Shown: positions 7,533-17,015, counted from the stretch's first letter. The stretch: DNA of 27,360 nt from Candidatus Sordicultor fermentans (GCA_002385475.1 DGDO01000077.1:3947-31306); one strand, 5' to 3'. Numbers and translations are program-made. Notes: generated by a model from the letters alone, not told the origin.

Positions 7533-8496
7533 GTTCATTCTTTATCTTTCTCTCAGCTGGCTACTATGTCTTTTTTTAGCGTTGGCTTTTTATTATGGTG
7601 GGGAAGAAGGAGAAAGGAAAATAGTAGTAATTGAGAATGGTCTTTCGGGACGAGAAATATCCTACATTCTGGAAGAGGAAGGTATCGTTCCTTCTTTTAT
7701 TTTTCGACTCTTTCTTTTTTTATCCAATCAAGATAAGTTGATAGCTGGTAACTATTTTTTATACCCCGGTGAAGCGGTAGGGGAGGTAGTTAAAAAGTTG
7801 ACTCAGGGTCCCAGTTATGAAAAAATCACTTTTCCAGAAGGTTTTACCGCCGAGCAAATGGCAAGAGTTTTAGAAGAAAAGGGTATTTGCTCTGCCAGAG
7901 ATTATCTGGATCTTATAAATAAACCAGAGCTTTTTTCGGCTGGCTGGTTGGGAGGAATCACCAATTTGGAGGGTTTTCTTTTTCCTGATACTTATTATTT
8001 TTCTCCTTTTACTTCTCCTCAAAAAGTGATAGAAACCCAGCTGCATCATTTTGAAGAGGTCTTTCTTCCTCATTATTGGTTATCTCGTTCTTCTTTATCC
8101 TTAAAAGAAGTGGTAATATTAGCTTCCATGGTAGAAAAGGAAGCAAAGCGAAAGGAGGAGAAACCTGTGGTAGCTTCCGTTTTTATCAATCGCTTGAAAC
8201 AGGGCATGAAGCTGCAGTCTTGCGCCACTGTGGTTTATGCTCTTTATCGAGAAAAAGGATTAAAAGTAGAAAACCTTAAGGAAGAGGATTTGAAAGTTGC
8301 CTCTCCCTTTAATACATATCTCATTTCTGGCCTTCCTCCTCAGGCTATATGTAACCCAGGTTTAGATTCTTTGCTTTCTGTTCTTTATCCTCAAAAGACT
8401 GATTATCTCTATTTTGTTTTACAAGGTGATGGAAAACATGCTTTTTCCCAAACTTATGAAGAGCATCTACATTATAAAGAGGGTAATAATCCGTGA
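7522..8496 (+). CDS. mltG: endolytic murein transglycosylase MltG
   Basis: A 324-residue protein with one N-terminal membrane anchor (about residues 5-25), a LysM-like region (VVIENGLSGREISYILEEEGI) and the YceG/MltG catalytic domain with ILASMVEKEAK. E205 is the expected catalytic glutamate. Downstream are the INRL, the SPFNTY...GLPPQAICNPG motif and a terminal HAFSQTYEEH segment. MltG cleaves nascent peptidoglycan in the periplasm and sets glycan length. Translation begins 11 bp inside ruvX, so the two are coupled. Length and motifs are typical. Confidence 0.95.
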   Translation: MRSKFILYLSLSWLLCLFLALAFYYGGEEGERKIVVIENGLSGREISYILEEEGIVPSFIFRLFLFLSNQDKLIAGNYFLYPGEAVGEVVKKLTQGPSYEKITFPEGFTAEQMARVLEEKGICSARDYLDLINKPELFSAGWLGGITNLEGFLFPDTYYFSPFTSPQKVIETQLHHFEEVFLPHYWLSRSSLSLKEVVILASMVEKEAKRKEEKPVVASVFINRLKQGMKLQSCATVVYALYREKGLKVENLKEEDLKVASPFNTYLISGLPPQAICNPGLDSLLSVLYPQKTDYLYFVLQGDGKHAFSQTYEEHLHYKEGNNP

Positions 8497-8990
8497 GCTG
8501 GTGGAAAAAACTTACCCCTGACCTTATGACAGAAAGTCTTTCTGATATTTCTTTAGATTTTCTTGGGAAAAAAGGTATTCGGGGCTTAATTATCGATCTG
8601 GATAATACACTGGTGCCCTGGGGAGGTTTTGAATTTCCTCCGGGAGTGAAAGCCTGGATACAGGAGGCTCAAGAGCGGGGTTTTAAAATTTTCCTGGTTT
8701 CTAATGCTTTAGAGGAGAGAGTGAATCATTTTAGAGAGAGCCTCGACATTCCGGGGATTTCCCAGGCTCAAAAACCCCGCCGGGGTGCTTTTCGTCTGGC
8801 CCTGGCGCAAATGGGTTTAGAAAAAAATCAAGTAGCGGTGATAGGTGACCAGCTTTTTACTGACGTGTGGGGGGGGAATCGTTTGGGTCTTTTTACCATT
8901 CTTGTTTCACCGGTAAATGAGAAGGAGCTATTTTTCACCCGTGTGGTAAGGCGGTTAGAAAGGCGAGTGCTGAAAAGGCTAAAAGCATGA
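8493..8990 (+). CDS. yqeG: YqeG-family HAD IIIA-type phosphatase
   Basis: A 165-residue haloacid dehalogenase-fold protein. The nucleophile motif DLDNTLVPW has D35 and D37, motif II is the FLVSNA strand, a conserved lysine lies in AQKPRRGAF, and the acidic motif is GDQLFTD (118-124). It starts with GTG in a GTGA overlap with mltG and ends in an ATGA overlap with aroE. In Bacillus and relatives yqeG also lies near the shikimate dehydrogenase gene, so the neighbourhood is conserved. The physiological substrate is not known with confidence; phosphatase activity follows from the family. Confidence 0.9.
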   Translation: MSWWKKLTPDLMTESLSDISLDFLGKKGIRGLIIDLDNTLVPWGGFEFPPGVKAWIQEAQERGFKIFLVSNALEERVNHFRESLDIPGISQAQKPRRGAFRLALAQMGLEKNQVAVIGDQLFTDVWGGNRLGLFTILVSPVNEKELFFTRVVRRLERRVLKRLKA

Positions 8991-9841
8991 TTACTGCTCA
9001 AACCCGGCTTCTGGGAGTTATTGGCTACCCCATTGAACATTCTCTTTCTCCTCTTTTTCAAAATGCTGCTCTCTCTTATCTTGGTCTCCCTTTTGTCTAT
9101 TTAGCTTTTGATATTTTACCCTCTAATCTTGAGAGGGCGCTGGAGGCTATGCGAATTTTCTCTATTAGAGGTTTTAATGTTACCATTCCTTATAAAGAAA
9201 AAGTAATTCCCTTCCTGGATGCCTTAGAAGGAGAAGCCCGGGTTATAGAGGCAGTTAATACCATAGTTAATGAAAAGGGAAAATTGATTGGTTATAACAC
9301 CGATGGGGTAGGTCTGTATCGTAGCCTGGAGAGAAAAGAGGTAAACGTAGAAGGTAAAAAAGCTTTGCTTTTAGGGGCGGGTGGTGCGGCAAAAGCAGCA
9401 GTTTGGGCTCTATGGAAAAGGGGGGTAAAATCTATTTTTGTCATTAATCGAACTCGGGAGAGGGGAGAAGACCTGGCCAATTGGGCAAGAGCGGAATTTT
9501 TTCTGGAGGTAGAAGTGGTGGAATGGGGAAAAATGAAAGAACAAGACTCCCTACCTCTCTGGCAGGAGGCAGGAGTGATAGTGAACGCCACTTCTTTAGG
9601 TTTAAAGGGAGAAGAAATATCCCTACCCTGGGAGAAACTCTCTCCTTCGGTTTGGATAGTAGACGTGGTTTATCGGCGGGGTCTGACACCTTTAGTCAGA
9701 GAAGCAAAAAAGAGAGGAATCCAAAGCTTTGACGGAAAAGAAATGTTGCTTCAACAGGGAGCAGAGAGCTTTTTTCTTTTTACCGGGGAAAAAGCACCGC
9801 TTAAGGTTATGGAGGAAGCTCTGGATTGGAAACCTCTTTAA
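8987..9841 (+). CDS. aroE: shikimate 5-dehydrogenase
   Basis: A 284-residue enzyme of normal length that reduces 3-dehydroshikimate to shikimate with NADPH in the aromatic amino acid pathway. The substrate site is shown by YPIEHSLSPLFQN near the N-terminus, NVTIPYKEKV with the catalytic K70, and NTDG with D106. The nucleotide-binding Rossmann motif is GAGGAA (130-135), and NRTRER carries the NADP-preferring arginine. The ATG sits in an ATGA overlap with yqeG. It is the last gene of the seven-gene operon; no classical hairpin-plus-T-run terminator was found directly after it. Confidence 0.97.
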   Translation: MITAQTRLLGVIGYPIEHSLSPLFQNAALSYLGLPFVYLAFDILPSNLERALEAMRIFSIRGFNVTIPYKEKVIPFLDALEGEARVIEAVNTIVNEKGKLIGYNTDGVGLYRSLERKEVNVEGKKALLLGAGGAAKAAVWALWKRGVKSIFVINRTRERGEDLANWARAEFFLEVEVVEWGKMKEQDSLPLWQEAGVIVNATSLGLKGEEISLPWEKLSPSVWIVDVVYRRGLTPLVREAKKRGIQSFDGKEMLLQQGAESFFLFTGEKAPLKVMEEALDWKPL

Positions 9842-10452
9842 GTCTTTTAGTATCGCATCTGTGAACCTATCGTGCTATTTGTAGGGCAAATTCTGGTGTT
9901 TCCCGTTCTCTACAAATTTATGTCACCCTTCTTTTTGCATCTTAAGACTCTCTAACACTATGATTTTCTCTGCTTCGCGCTTTTTTCCTCTTAAAAGTTA
10001 TCCTTATATTCTATATTTCGGGCTGAATTGGATTTATTTTTGGTGATGACTGCAATTTTTTTATAGGTGTGATAAACTTATGAACGGTTATTTTTGTGTT
10101 GCTGAAGGTGGTGGTATGGAATGGACACCGAACCTGGTAGTCATAGATGCCAGGAGCGATTAAATATCGAAAGTTCCATTGTGAGCTATATATTTCTTTG
10201 TGTGCTGGTTTCTTTGAGGTTTTGTGCCAGGGCCACTGCCTTTTCTGATATGTTGAATGCATCGAGTGTATTCTGAAAGCCTGGGCTAAACTCTGTTAAC
10301 GGGCAACTGATACTTTCCTCTCTTTTCTATCTGCTGGCCCCGCAGCAGCCTTAAAGAATTCTAAAGTCCGTTCGAGGATAAGAATCGAATATTGCGATTT
10401 TCGATAAAGTTATTTTGAGCTTTTAAAAATTTTGCCATTGGAGGTGACACTC
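9842..10452. other. non-coding region between aroE and mgtE
   Basis: About 600 bp without a convincing gene. An 83-codon reading frame on the minus strand (10011-10262) lacks family features. Three local inverted repeats are visible: ATTTGTAG/CTACAAAT at 9877-9917 (8-bp arms, long loop, no T-run), CTGCTG/CAGCAG at 10331-10348, and AATCG/CGATT at 10383-10399. I looked for the M-box Mg2+ riboswitch expected before some mgtE genes and could not match its core. The mgtE promoter was not identified. Confidence 0.5.
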
Positions 10453-11811
10453 GTGGGAGAGCGAAACATTGTATCTTTTAAAGAGTCTGCTGAAGAAATG
10501 CTTGCTTCTCAAGACTATGAAGCTTTACGAGAATTATTAGAAGAACTGCACCCTTATGAGGTAGCGACACTGCTGGAAGAGCTAGAAGAACCAGAGCAAC
10601 TAATAATTTTGGAGCTCATGTCTACAGATATGGCGGCGGAAACTCTGGAACATCTGGAGTATGAAGATCAATACCGGCTTCTTGACCATTTGGAAGATAC
10701 CGTAGCCAGAAAAATAATCGCTGCGATGCCTAGTGATGTTATAGCAGACCTGGTTATGGCTATTCATCCCCACCAGGCCCAGAAAATTCTGGGAATGGTT
10801 CCTGAAGAGTATCTGCAAAAAATTGAATATCTTATGACTTACCCTGAAGATTCTGCAGGGGGCATAATGTCTCTGGAATACATTGCAGTGAGAGAACGCT
10901 GGACAGTTGAACGGGTGATCGAGCATTTCCGCAAAGTAGGCCGTAAAGAAAGTATTGCCAGCTACATTTATGTAGTTGACAACATTGGACAGCTGGTGGG
11001 AGTTGTGTCTCTAAAGGAATTGCTATTGAGTCATCCTAAAACGCCTATTTCGGAAATAATGCACACCAATGTGGTGGCTATACCGGTTGATGCTGACCAG
11101 GAAGAAGCGGCAAAACTCATGAGTCAGTATGATTTGCTGGTTCTTCCGGTTGTAGACAGCAGGGGACGCCTGGTGGGAGTTATTACCGCAGATGATATAA
11201 TGGACGTTATTGAAGAAGAAAGTACTGAGGATATTCATAAGTTAGGGGGAAGTAAACCTCTGGATTTGCCTTACATGCACTCTAGTTTAATCACCCTTTT
11301 TAGTAAGCGAATTAACTGGTTGATTTTTCTCTTTGCTGTTCAGGCGGTAACCAGCAACATTCTCAAGCATTTTCAAAGTGTTTTAAGTAGTGTTGTAGCT
11401 CTTTCTTTTTTCATTCCTTTATTTACTGATACAGGTGGTAATTCAGGAACTCAGGCTTCTTCTTTGATTATCAGGTCTCTGGCTCTGGGTGAAGTCACAA
11501 CTAAAGATGCAACGAGAATTTTGATTAAAGAGCTTCAGGTAAGTGCTATGCTGGGCGCTACGATGGGTATAGTCGGGTACTTTTTTGCCTGGGCTGTTGC
11601 TGGATCAGTAGAAATTGCTATCGCGGTGGCTATCACTCTTTTTGTGGTTTTAGTTGTAAGTTCAACTATAGGAGCAATGCTGCCGATAATAGGTAGCAAG
11701 CTGGGTATAGATCCAGCAGTATTTTCTGCTCCGCTCATTACTACAGTGGTAGATATTGTAGCGTTAACGCTTTACTTTAACATTGCTACCTTGATTTTAG
11801 GAATAAAGTAG
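10453..11811 (+). CDS. mgtE: magnesium transporter MgtE
   Basis: A 452-residue MgtE channel: a cytosolic N-domain of helical repeats (about residues 15-120), two CBS domains (about 130-255) and a C-terminal pore domain of five membrane helices (about 275-450) with the conserved GGNSGTQASSLIIRSLALGE segment near residue 328. MgtE is a Mg2+-selective channel gated by cytosolic Mg2+ bound to the N and CBS domains. The frame is open from TTG 10432, but the near-perfect ribosome-binding site GGAGGTGA at 10440-10447 lies inside that extension and points to GTG 10453. It is a single-gene unit followed by a terminator. Confidence 0.95.
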   Translation: MGERNIVSFKESAEEMLASQDYEALRELLEELHPYEVATLLEELEEPEQLIILELMSTDMAAETLEHLEYEDQYRLLDHLEDTVARKIIAAMPSDVIADLVMAIHPHQAQKILGMVPEEYLQKIEYLMTYPEDSAGGIMSLEYIAVRERWTVERVIEHFRKVGRKESIASYIYVVDNIGQLVGVVSLKELLLSHPKTPISEIMHTNVVAIPVDADQEEAAKLMSQYDLLVLPVVDSRGRLVGVITADDIMDVIEEESTEDIHKLGGSKPLDLPYMHSSLITLFSKRINWLIFLFAVQAVTSNILKHFQSVLSSVVALSFFIPLFTDTGGNSGTQASSLIIRSLALGEVTTKDATRILIKELQVSAMLGATMGIVGYFFAWAVAGSVEIAIAVAITLFVVLVVSSTIGAMLPIIGSKLGIDPAVFSAPLITTVVDIVALTLYFNIATLILGIK

Positions 11812-11900
11812 TTTAATTGTTGTATCGTGATTATAAACTAAAGAGATCTAAGGTATCTTTATAACCCATATTTTTTTCTTGACCTCATAGGTAATCACAG

Positions 11901-11926
11901 GCTGTAAAATACAGCTTATTTTTTCT
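11901..11926 (+). terminator. intrinsic terminator after mgtE
   Basis: GCTGT and ACAGC form a five-base-pair stem with an AAAAT loop, followed by TTATTTTTT. It lies 90 bp after the mgtE stop. The stem is short, so termination may be partial. Confidence 0.55.
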
Positions 11927-12068
11927 GTTCAGTTTAGAGGGGTGCGTTATACAACTTAATTTTCCATAGCTATAACCATTATTTAGTAAGATCTATTTAT
12001 ATACAAATCACGCTATATCCCCCTCGTGACATTTTCACAGACTATTGATAGAAAGCCTTGTTCGACTC

Positions 12069-12097
12069 TTGAAAAATTATTCGCTATCATTTATTAT
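12069..12097 (+). promoter_or_regulatory. sigma70-type promoter of the MMPL-LolA-OMP operon
   Basis: TTGAAA (12069-12074) and TATTAT (12092-12097) are separated by exactly 17 bases. Transcription would start near 12104, about 40 bases before the chosen ATG of the MMPL gene. This position rules out the longer in-frame GTG start at 12026. Confidence 0.65.
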
Positions 12098-12114
12098 AGG
12101 AAGGTAAATTTTCG

Positions 12115-12128
12115 ACTGAATGGTCAGT
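12115..12128. promoter_or_regulatory. dyad operator, candidate TetR site
   Basis: ACTGAATGGTCAGT has perfect five-base inverted arms (ACTGA/TCAGT) around ATGG. It lies just downstream of the predicted transcription start and upstream of the ribosome-binding site, a classic position for a repressor. TetR proteins controlling RND-type transporters or fatty-acid genes often bind sites of the TGAATGA..TCATTCA type, and a tetR gene ends this cluster. The pairing of this regulator and site is inference. Confidence 0.5.
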
Positions 12129-12145
12129 TAGGGAGGAAGACATTT

Positions 12146-14938
12146 ATGCAGAAAATTTCTCAATGGATAGTTAAAAATGCTTGGCTAATTTTAATTGCTG
12201 TTTTAGTAGTTACTATTTTCTTCGGTTTTCAAGTAGTAAACGTTAAGTTTAAGGATGATGTTACTGAGTATCTTCCCGAAGATGACCCGGAGATTTCCTT
12301 TTATAATTCTTTGAGTGACAAATTTGCTTCTTTCCAGAAGAAATCGATGATTGTAGCTCTGGAATTTGATGACCTTTTCACTCCTCACAATATGGAGCTC
12401 CTACAGGAAATAGTGGAATCGATAGAGGAGCTATCTTCAGTAAGAAGCATTTCTGCTCTAACCAACATGCCCAAAGTTATAGCGACTGATTTTGGCATAG
12501 AGGTAAGGGAAGTAGTGGAGGTTTTACCTCAAACTCCCGAAGAAGCAGAAGAGTTGCGTCGTGATTTAGAAGAAGACAAATTGATCTGGGGGAAAATGGT
12601 TACCGAAGATGGTAAGGGAACCATAATAGCAGTTTCTTTTTATGAGGCAGTAGACGAAGAAGAAGCAGTGGATGAAGTACGAGCGGTCTGCCGTCCTTAT
12701 GAAGAGAAAGTTCAGATAACTTATTTCGGTCTCCCCATAATAATAGAACAGACTTCTTATGATGCTCAAAGAACTTTAAGAGTTCTGGCGCCTCTTTCTG
12801 GGTTATTATTGCTGCTCATTCTTTACTGGGGTTTCCGTTCTTTGCAGGGAGTTATTCTTCCTGTTTTCGTTGCTCTTTTAGCCTCCCTCTGGACTTTGGG
12901 ATTAGCAGCACTAGTTGGGGAATCTCTTACCGTTGTATCTGCCACCCTTCCCGTTATCCTCTTAGCCATGGTTACCGCTTATGGTATTCATTTTGTTAAC
13001 CGTTATTATGAAGAACGGTCAAGAATGGGGGGGGATGATGTTGTTAAAGTTACTCTGCAGGAAATTTTTATTCCCATCCTTCTCAGTGCCTTAACTACTA
13101 TGGGTGGATTTATATCTTTGCTTTCCGCTGATATTAAACCTATTACTGAATTTGGACTTTATTCCACTCTGGGAATTTTCTTTGGTTTTCTCTTATCCAC
13201 TTTTTTCTTGGGAGCCTTTTTTACCGTTTTTGTTCCCCGTCGCTTACCTCGTTATTATTCCCAGGAGGAAGAGGAGGATTCTCAAGACCTGATCGGCCGT
13301 TTCTTGCTTTTTATGGCTCGGGGAATTACCCACCATCGAAACCTGATAATTGCTATTATTGTAGTGGCACTGGCGGTTTTAACAATAGGAATTCCTCGCA
13401 TTCAGGTGGAAACTACAGTAGAAGAGCAGATAGGAGTCAATCACCCTCTTACTAAATTATTGAAATATTTTCAAGAGCGCTTTGGAGGCACCAGTTATAA
13501 CTATTTGTATATAGAAACAGAAAAAGTAAAAGAGCCCTTTGTTTTGAGAGAGATGATACGTATCTCCCGCTTTGCTGAACGCTATGAAACTTTTGCCGAT
13601 CCTTCCTCGATAGCTGATTTCATTTGTAATTTGAATGAAGCTATGGATGGATGGAAAGCTATTCCTGATACCCGGGAAAAAGTGGAAAACCTGTGGTTTT
13701 TTGCTCAAGATAATAGCTTCATTCAAGACAGGATAAGTGAAGATGAGGATGCTACTTTAGTAGAGTTTAAAGCTCGAGAGACTACTTCCCGCCAGCTGGA
13801 GGAGGAAGTGGAAGCCTTAAAATCCTTCCTGGCTCAAAGACCTCAAGAAGTTAAGGTGGTGTCCGTTACCGAAGAGGGAGCAGCAGAATATCTGGCTACC
13901 TCTATAGTGGAGGATTTGGAGATTTTTGGTTTATCTTTCTCTGATCCGGAAGCGGTAGAGCAAATGGTTTTCCAATTTATAGGGCAGCCTCTCCGTGATT
14001 TTATGGCTTTTGATGAGGAATTTGCTAAAAAAGTAGCCCATGATGCTTTTTTAGAAATTGAAGGTTTGGGGTTAGAAGAGGAAGAGGTTGAAGAGGCACT
14101 TCTTTCCTATTTTTCTCACCCGCATTTCTCGCTCTCTTCGGTTTTGGAGACCGATCTGGGGATTACCGAAGATGATGCTTTATATCTGGCTGAAGTTTTA
14201 GATTTATCCATGGAACGAGTAGCCCGGAATAATAAAGCCAGCGCTTTACGCCAGGAGATAGAAAATCTGGTGGGTCAAACCTTAGATAGCGATTTTGATT
14301 TTGTGTTTTACCAGGTTCTTGATGAGTATGTTTTTCTTCCTCAAGAGAATGGAGACATCTTGGTTTATTACCAAATAACTGGAACACCCATCATTGCCAA
14401 TCACATAAATCAGCAGCTCTTTACCCGGCAGATTGAAAGTTTAATCCTGGCTTTTGTCATTATCTACGTTTTGCTACTTTTGCAACTCCGCTCTGCTAAA
14501 AAGTCTCTTGTTGCTATCATTCCCATTTTGATGGCTGTTTACACTTCTTTTGGTCTCATGGGATTGTTGGGTATTCCTTTGAATACCGCCACCTTGATGG
14601 TAGCCAGTATTGCCATTGGAGCAGGAATTGATTACACTATTCATCTTACCTCTCGCTGGTATATGGAAGTGGAGAAAGGTTCTTCCAATCCTCTTCGCAC
14701 CACTCTGGTGCATACGGGAAGAGGAATAGTGCTTAACTCGTTAGCCGTCTCAGGAGGGATTTATATTCTTACTCTCTCTCGTATTCGAATGCTTCGCATG
14801 TTTGGTGATCTAGTGGCTACGGTGTTGCTGGTTACCATGTTTTACACTTTAATGGTGTTACCGCTGCTTCTTCATGCAGCTGAATATGGTAATAATAAAA
14901 ATAACAATAAAAAGAATAAAGACATGGAAAGGGGATGA
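12146..14938 (+). CDS. MMPL/RND-superfamily transporter
   Basis: A 930-residue inner-membrane protein with the duplicated RND plan: TM1 (about 11-31), a periplasmic domain, five TMs (about 212-365), then TM7 (about 395-415), a long acidic periplasmic domain and five TMs (about 762-905). Each half has a sterol-sensing-type membrane block, with the FGLYSTLGIFFGF and GAGIDYTIHL stretches typical of MMPL proteins. The tail is Asn/Lys-rich. RND exporters of this family move lipids or other hydrophobic substrates using the proton gradient. The start is set by GGGAGG at 12131-12136, ten bases upstream of ATG 12146. The stop overlaps the next gene. The cargo is unknown. Confidence 0.88.
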   Translation: MQKISQWIVKNAWLILIAVLVVTIFFGFQVVNVKFKDDVTEYLPEDDPEISFYNSLSDKFASFQKKSMIVALEFDDLFTPHNMELLQEIVESIEELSSVRSISALTNMPKVIATDFGIEVREVVEVLPQTPEEAEELRRDLEEDKLIWGKMVTEDGKGTIIAVSFYEAVDEEEAVDEVRAVCRPYEEKVQITYFGLPIIIEQTSYDAQRTLRVLAPLSGLLLLLILYWGFRSLQGVILPVFVALLASLWTLGLAALVGESLTVVSATLPVILLAMVTAYGIHFVNRYYEERSRMGGDDVVKVTLQEIFIPILLSALTTMGGFISLLSADIKPITEFGLYSTLGIFFGFLLSTFFLGAFFTVFVPRRLPRYYSQEEEEDSQDLIGRFLLFMARGITHHRNLIIAIIVVALAVLTIGIPRIQVETTVEEQIGVNHPLTKLLKYFQERFGGTSYNYLYIETEKVKEPFVLREMIRISRFAERYETFADPSSIADFICNLNEAMDGWKAIPDTREKVENLWFFAQDNSFIQDRISEDEDATLVEFKARETTSRQLEEEVEALKSFLAQRPQEVKVVSVTEEGAAEYLATSIVEDLEIFGLSFSDPEAVEQMVFQFIGQPLRDFMAFDEEFAKKVAHDAFLEIEGLGLEEEEVEEALLSYFSHPHFSLSSVLETDLGITEDDALYLAEVLDLSMERVARNNKASALRQEIENLVGQTLDSDFDFVFYQVLDEYVFLPQENGDILVYYQITGTPIIANHINQQLFTRQIESLILAFVIIYVLLLLQLRSAKKSLVAIIPILMAVYTSFGLMGLLGIPLNTATLMVASIAIGAGIDYTIHLTSRWYMEVEKGSSNPLRTTLVHTGRGIVLNSLAVSGGIYILTLSRIRMLRMFGDLVATVLLVTMFYTLMVLPLLLHAAEYGNNKNNNKKNKDMERG

Positions 14939-14943
14939 ATTTA

Positions 14944-15708
14944 ATGAAAAAAATACTATCTTTGATGGTGTGGGGGTTAGTGATTTTAATTGGCGTTGTC
15001 CCGGCCTGGGCTATAACAGCAGATGAAATTCTGGATGAGGTAGAAGCCCGTACTGCAGAGTCTGAAACTCAAAAGGCAATAGCTAAAATGATTCTGGTAG
15101 ATTCTAAAGGTAGGGAAGAAGTGAGAGAAGTGATTATGTATGCTAAAGACGAAGGAGAAGACGTTATTTCTATAATTGTTCGTTTTTTAAGCCCAGCAGA
15201 CGTGAAAAATGTTACTCTCCTCAGCCTCGAAGGGGGAGAGAGCATGTATCTTTACATGCCGGCTTATAAGAAAGTGCGACGGATTGCCAGTTCAGAAAAA
15301 AGTGAGAAATTTATGGGCACCGACTTTACCTATGATGAGCTGGGAGGAAGCTACAGTCGAGAAGATTATGATTCTACTCTGATAGAAGAAACCGAGGAAA
15401 TTTATAAGCTGGAACTTATTCCTCGGGATGAAGAATCTAGTTACTCTAAACTACTGATGGAAGTAGATAAAGAGAAGTTTTATTTCCGAAGGATTGAATT
15501 TTATGATAAAGACGGTAATCTGTGGAAAGTTATGGAGATCCTCGAGATAGAAGAAGAGGAAGACGGAACTATCACGGTTAATAAAATTGACCTTACTGAT
15601 TTGAAGGAAAACCACAAAACCATCGTGGAGATGGAGCATATAGAAAGAGATATTCCTCTTCCTGACAACTTTTTCTCGGTGAGAACCATTCAGCGACCAG
15701 AGCTGTGA
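14944..15708 (+). CDS. LolA-like outer-membrane lipoprotein-sorting protein
   Basis: About 254 residues: a signal peptide ending VVPAWA with no lipobox cysteine, then a beta-rich domain. The family-typical segment is FLSPADVKNVTLLS, followed by YLYMPAYKKVRRI, a KFMGTDFTYDEL motif, and a C-terminal IPLPDNFFSVR motif. These are features of the outer membrane lipoprotein-sorting (LolA-like) family that repeatedly accompanies MMPL transporters. It probably carries lipid or lipoprotein cargo across the periplasm. ATG 14944 is preferred over the overlapping ATG 14935, because GGGG at 14931-14934 is correctly spaced only for the former. It is translationally linked to the MMPL gene. Confidence 0.85.
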   Translation: MKKILSLMVWGLVILIGVVPAWAITADEILDEVEARTAESETQKAIAKMILVDSKGREEVREVIMYAKDEGEDVISIIVRFLSPADVKNVTLLSLEGGESMYLYMPAYKKVRRIASSEKSEKFMGTDFTYDELGGSYSREDYDSTLIEETEEIYKLELIPRDEESSYSKLLMEVDKEKFYFRRIEFYDKDGNLWKVMEILEIEEEEDGTITVNKIDLTDLKENHKTIVEMEHIERDIPLPDNFFSVRTIQRPEL

Positions 15709-15719
15709 GGTGAGGGAAG

Positions 15720-17015
15720 GTGGATGGTAAAAGAATTTTGATTTTGGCGAGTTTTGGTTTACTCCTTTTTGCGCTTCCCCTGGTAGCGGGGGAAGCGAGT
15801 GAGATAACCGGAGAAGCTAAAATAGGAGCTTCTTACGATTTAGAGAAAGGTGAAAGTGCCTGGGGAGGAAGTCTAAATTTAAAATACGATACGTCTATAT
15901 CTTCTAATTATTACTTTACTGCCGATCTTCTCCTCAGTTATCAGAGTGAGGGCTATCTTCAGCCGGTGATGATTAACGAGCTTTTCTTACAGGGAATAGA
16001 GACCCCCTCAGAAGAGGTGGACTTTCGCTTGGGGCTTCTCCAGTTGAGCTGGGGAGCCAGCGATATTATGAGCCCGGTTGATGTTATAAATCCCACTCCT
16101 TTCTCTTTGAGTTTTAGTGAAGATGCTCTGAAAAATAAAATTCCTGTTCCTGCCCTGGATTTAGAATGGTATCATTCCTGGGATTGGTCGCTGGAATTTT
16201 TCTATCAGCCTGATTTTGTGCCTAATTTTGTTCCTGAAGGGTTGGAAAAACAAATTTTAGCCTATGAGCTGGCTTCTTTACTCTCACTTCCCCCTCAGAA
16301 TTTGAGTTTGAGCTTAACTAAAGAGGAGCCATTGGTTAATTTTTCTCATCCTATCTGGGGAGTGAGAGCCCGAGGGATAGTAAGCAGCGTAGATGTGGCG
16401 GTGAGTTACTTGCAAGGTTATTATCTTTCTCCTTATCCTCGAGAAACCAATGTTTTTCTCGGGCTCGATGGAAGCAGCGTAGTAGATGTTACCATGGGCT
16501 ATCCCCGAAGGAGTATGCTGGGTCTGGAGTTTCAGGGAGAATTTCCTCTTCTGGAGGGTTCTACTTTTCGAGGAGATATTGCTCTTTTTGTACCGGAGCG
16601 CTGGATAAATCGCATAAATATAACTCAGCCCTCTGGTGAAGTGATTTCTTATCCTCAAGAAGTTTTTCAAAATCCTTACTGGAAAGGAAGTCTGGGCATT
16701 GATTATACAACAGATAATAATACTCTGCTAAATTTAGTGTGGATGTGGGGTAACCCTTACGAAGAGGGAGAAGACATTTCTCCCTACCTTTTTCTGGCTG
16801 CAGAAAGACCCAGTGATGATAATAAATGGACTGCTTTGCTTACCTCAGGCGTGAGTCTTCAGGACGGAAGCATGGTAAACGTAGTAGGGCTCACTTATAA
16901 GCCAGAAGACGACTGGAACATTTCTCTTTCTTATTCTTTTTCTAGTGGAGCTCCGGGGAGTAAGTTAAGGGGGGTGGGGGATGGAGTGTTTTTAGGTGTA
17001 AAATACAGCTTTTAG
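15720..17015 (+). CDS. beta-barrel outer-membrane protein
   Basis: A 431-residue secreted protein with an N-terminal signal sequence (cleavage near LVAG-EAS) and alternating hydrophobic strands throughout (for example SLNLKYDTS, YYFTADLLLSY, WNISLSYSFSSG). It ends in FLGVKYSF, a terminal Phe of the type recognised by the BAM machinery. It resembles the DUF1302-type barrels found next to MMPL plus LolA-like genes; that family name is a recollection, not a search result. Start is GTG 15720 after GAGGTGAGGG, 11 bases after the previous stop. A CAGCTTT/AAAGCTG stem spans its stop codon (17006-17025). It likely forms the outer-membrane end of the module. Confidence 0.75.
   Translation: MDGKRILILASFGLLLFALPLVAGEASEITGEAKIGASYDLEKGESAWGGSLNLKYDTSISSNYYFTADLLLSYQSEGYLQPVMINELFLQGIETPSEEVDFRLGLLQLSWGASDIMSPVDVINPTPFSLSFSEDALKNKIPVPALDLEWYHSWDWSLEFFYQPDFVPNFVPEGLEKQILAYELASLLSLPPQNLSLSLTKEEPLVNFSHPIWGVRARGIVSSVDVAVSYLQGYYLSPYPRETNVFLGLDGSSVVDVTMGYPRRSMLGLEFQGEFPLLEGSTFRGDIALFVPERWINRINITQPSGEVISYPQEVFQNPYWKGSLGIDYTTDNNTLLNLVWMWGNPYEEGEDISPYLFLAAERPSDDNKWTALLTSGVSLQDGSMVNVVGLTYKPEDDWNISLSYSFSSGAPGSKLRGVGDGVFLGVKYSF

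Noticed and set aside
10011..10262. 83-codon minus-strand reading frame between aroE and mgtE
   Set aside because: No family features, no start context, composition unlike neighbouring genes.
12026..12145. 40-residue N-terminal extension of the MMPL protein from GTG 12026
   Set aside because: The extension contains the promoter and operator, has no hydrophobic or family features, and a good ribosome-binding site serves ATG 12146.
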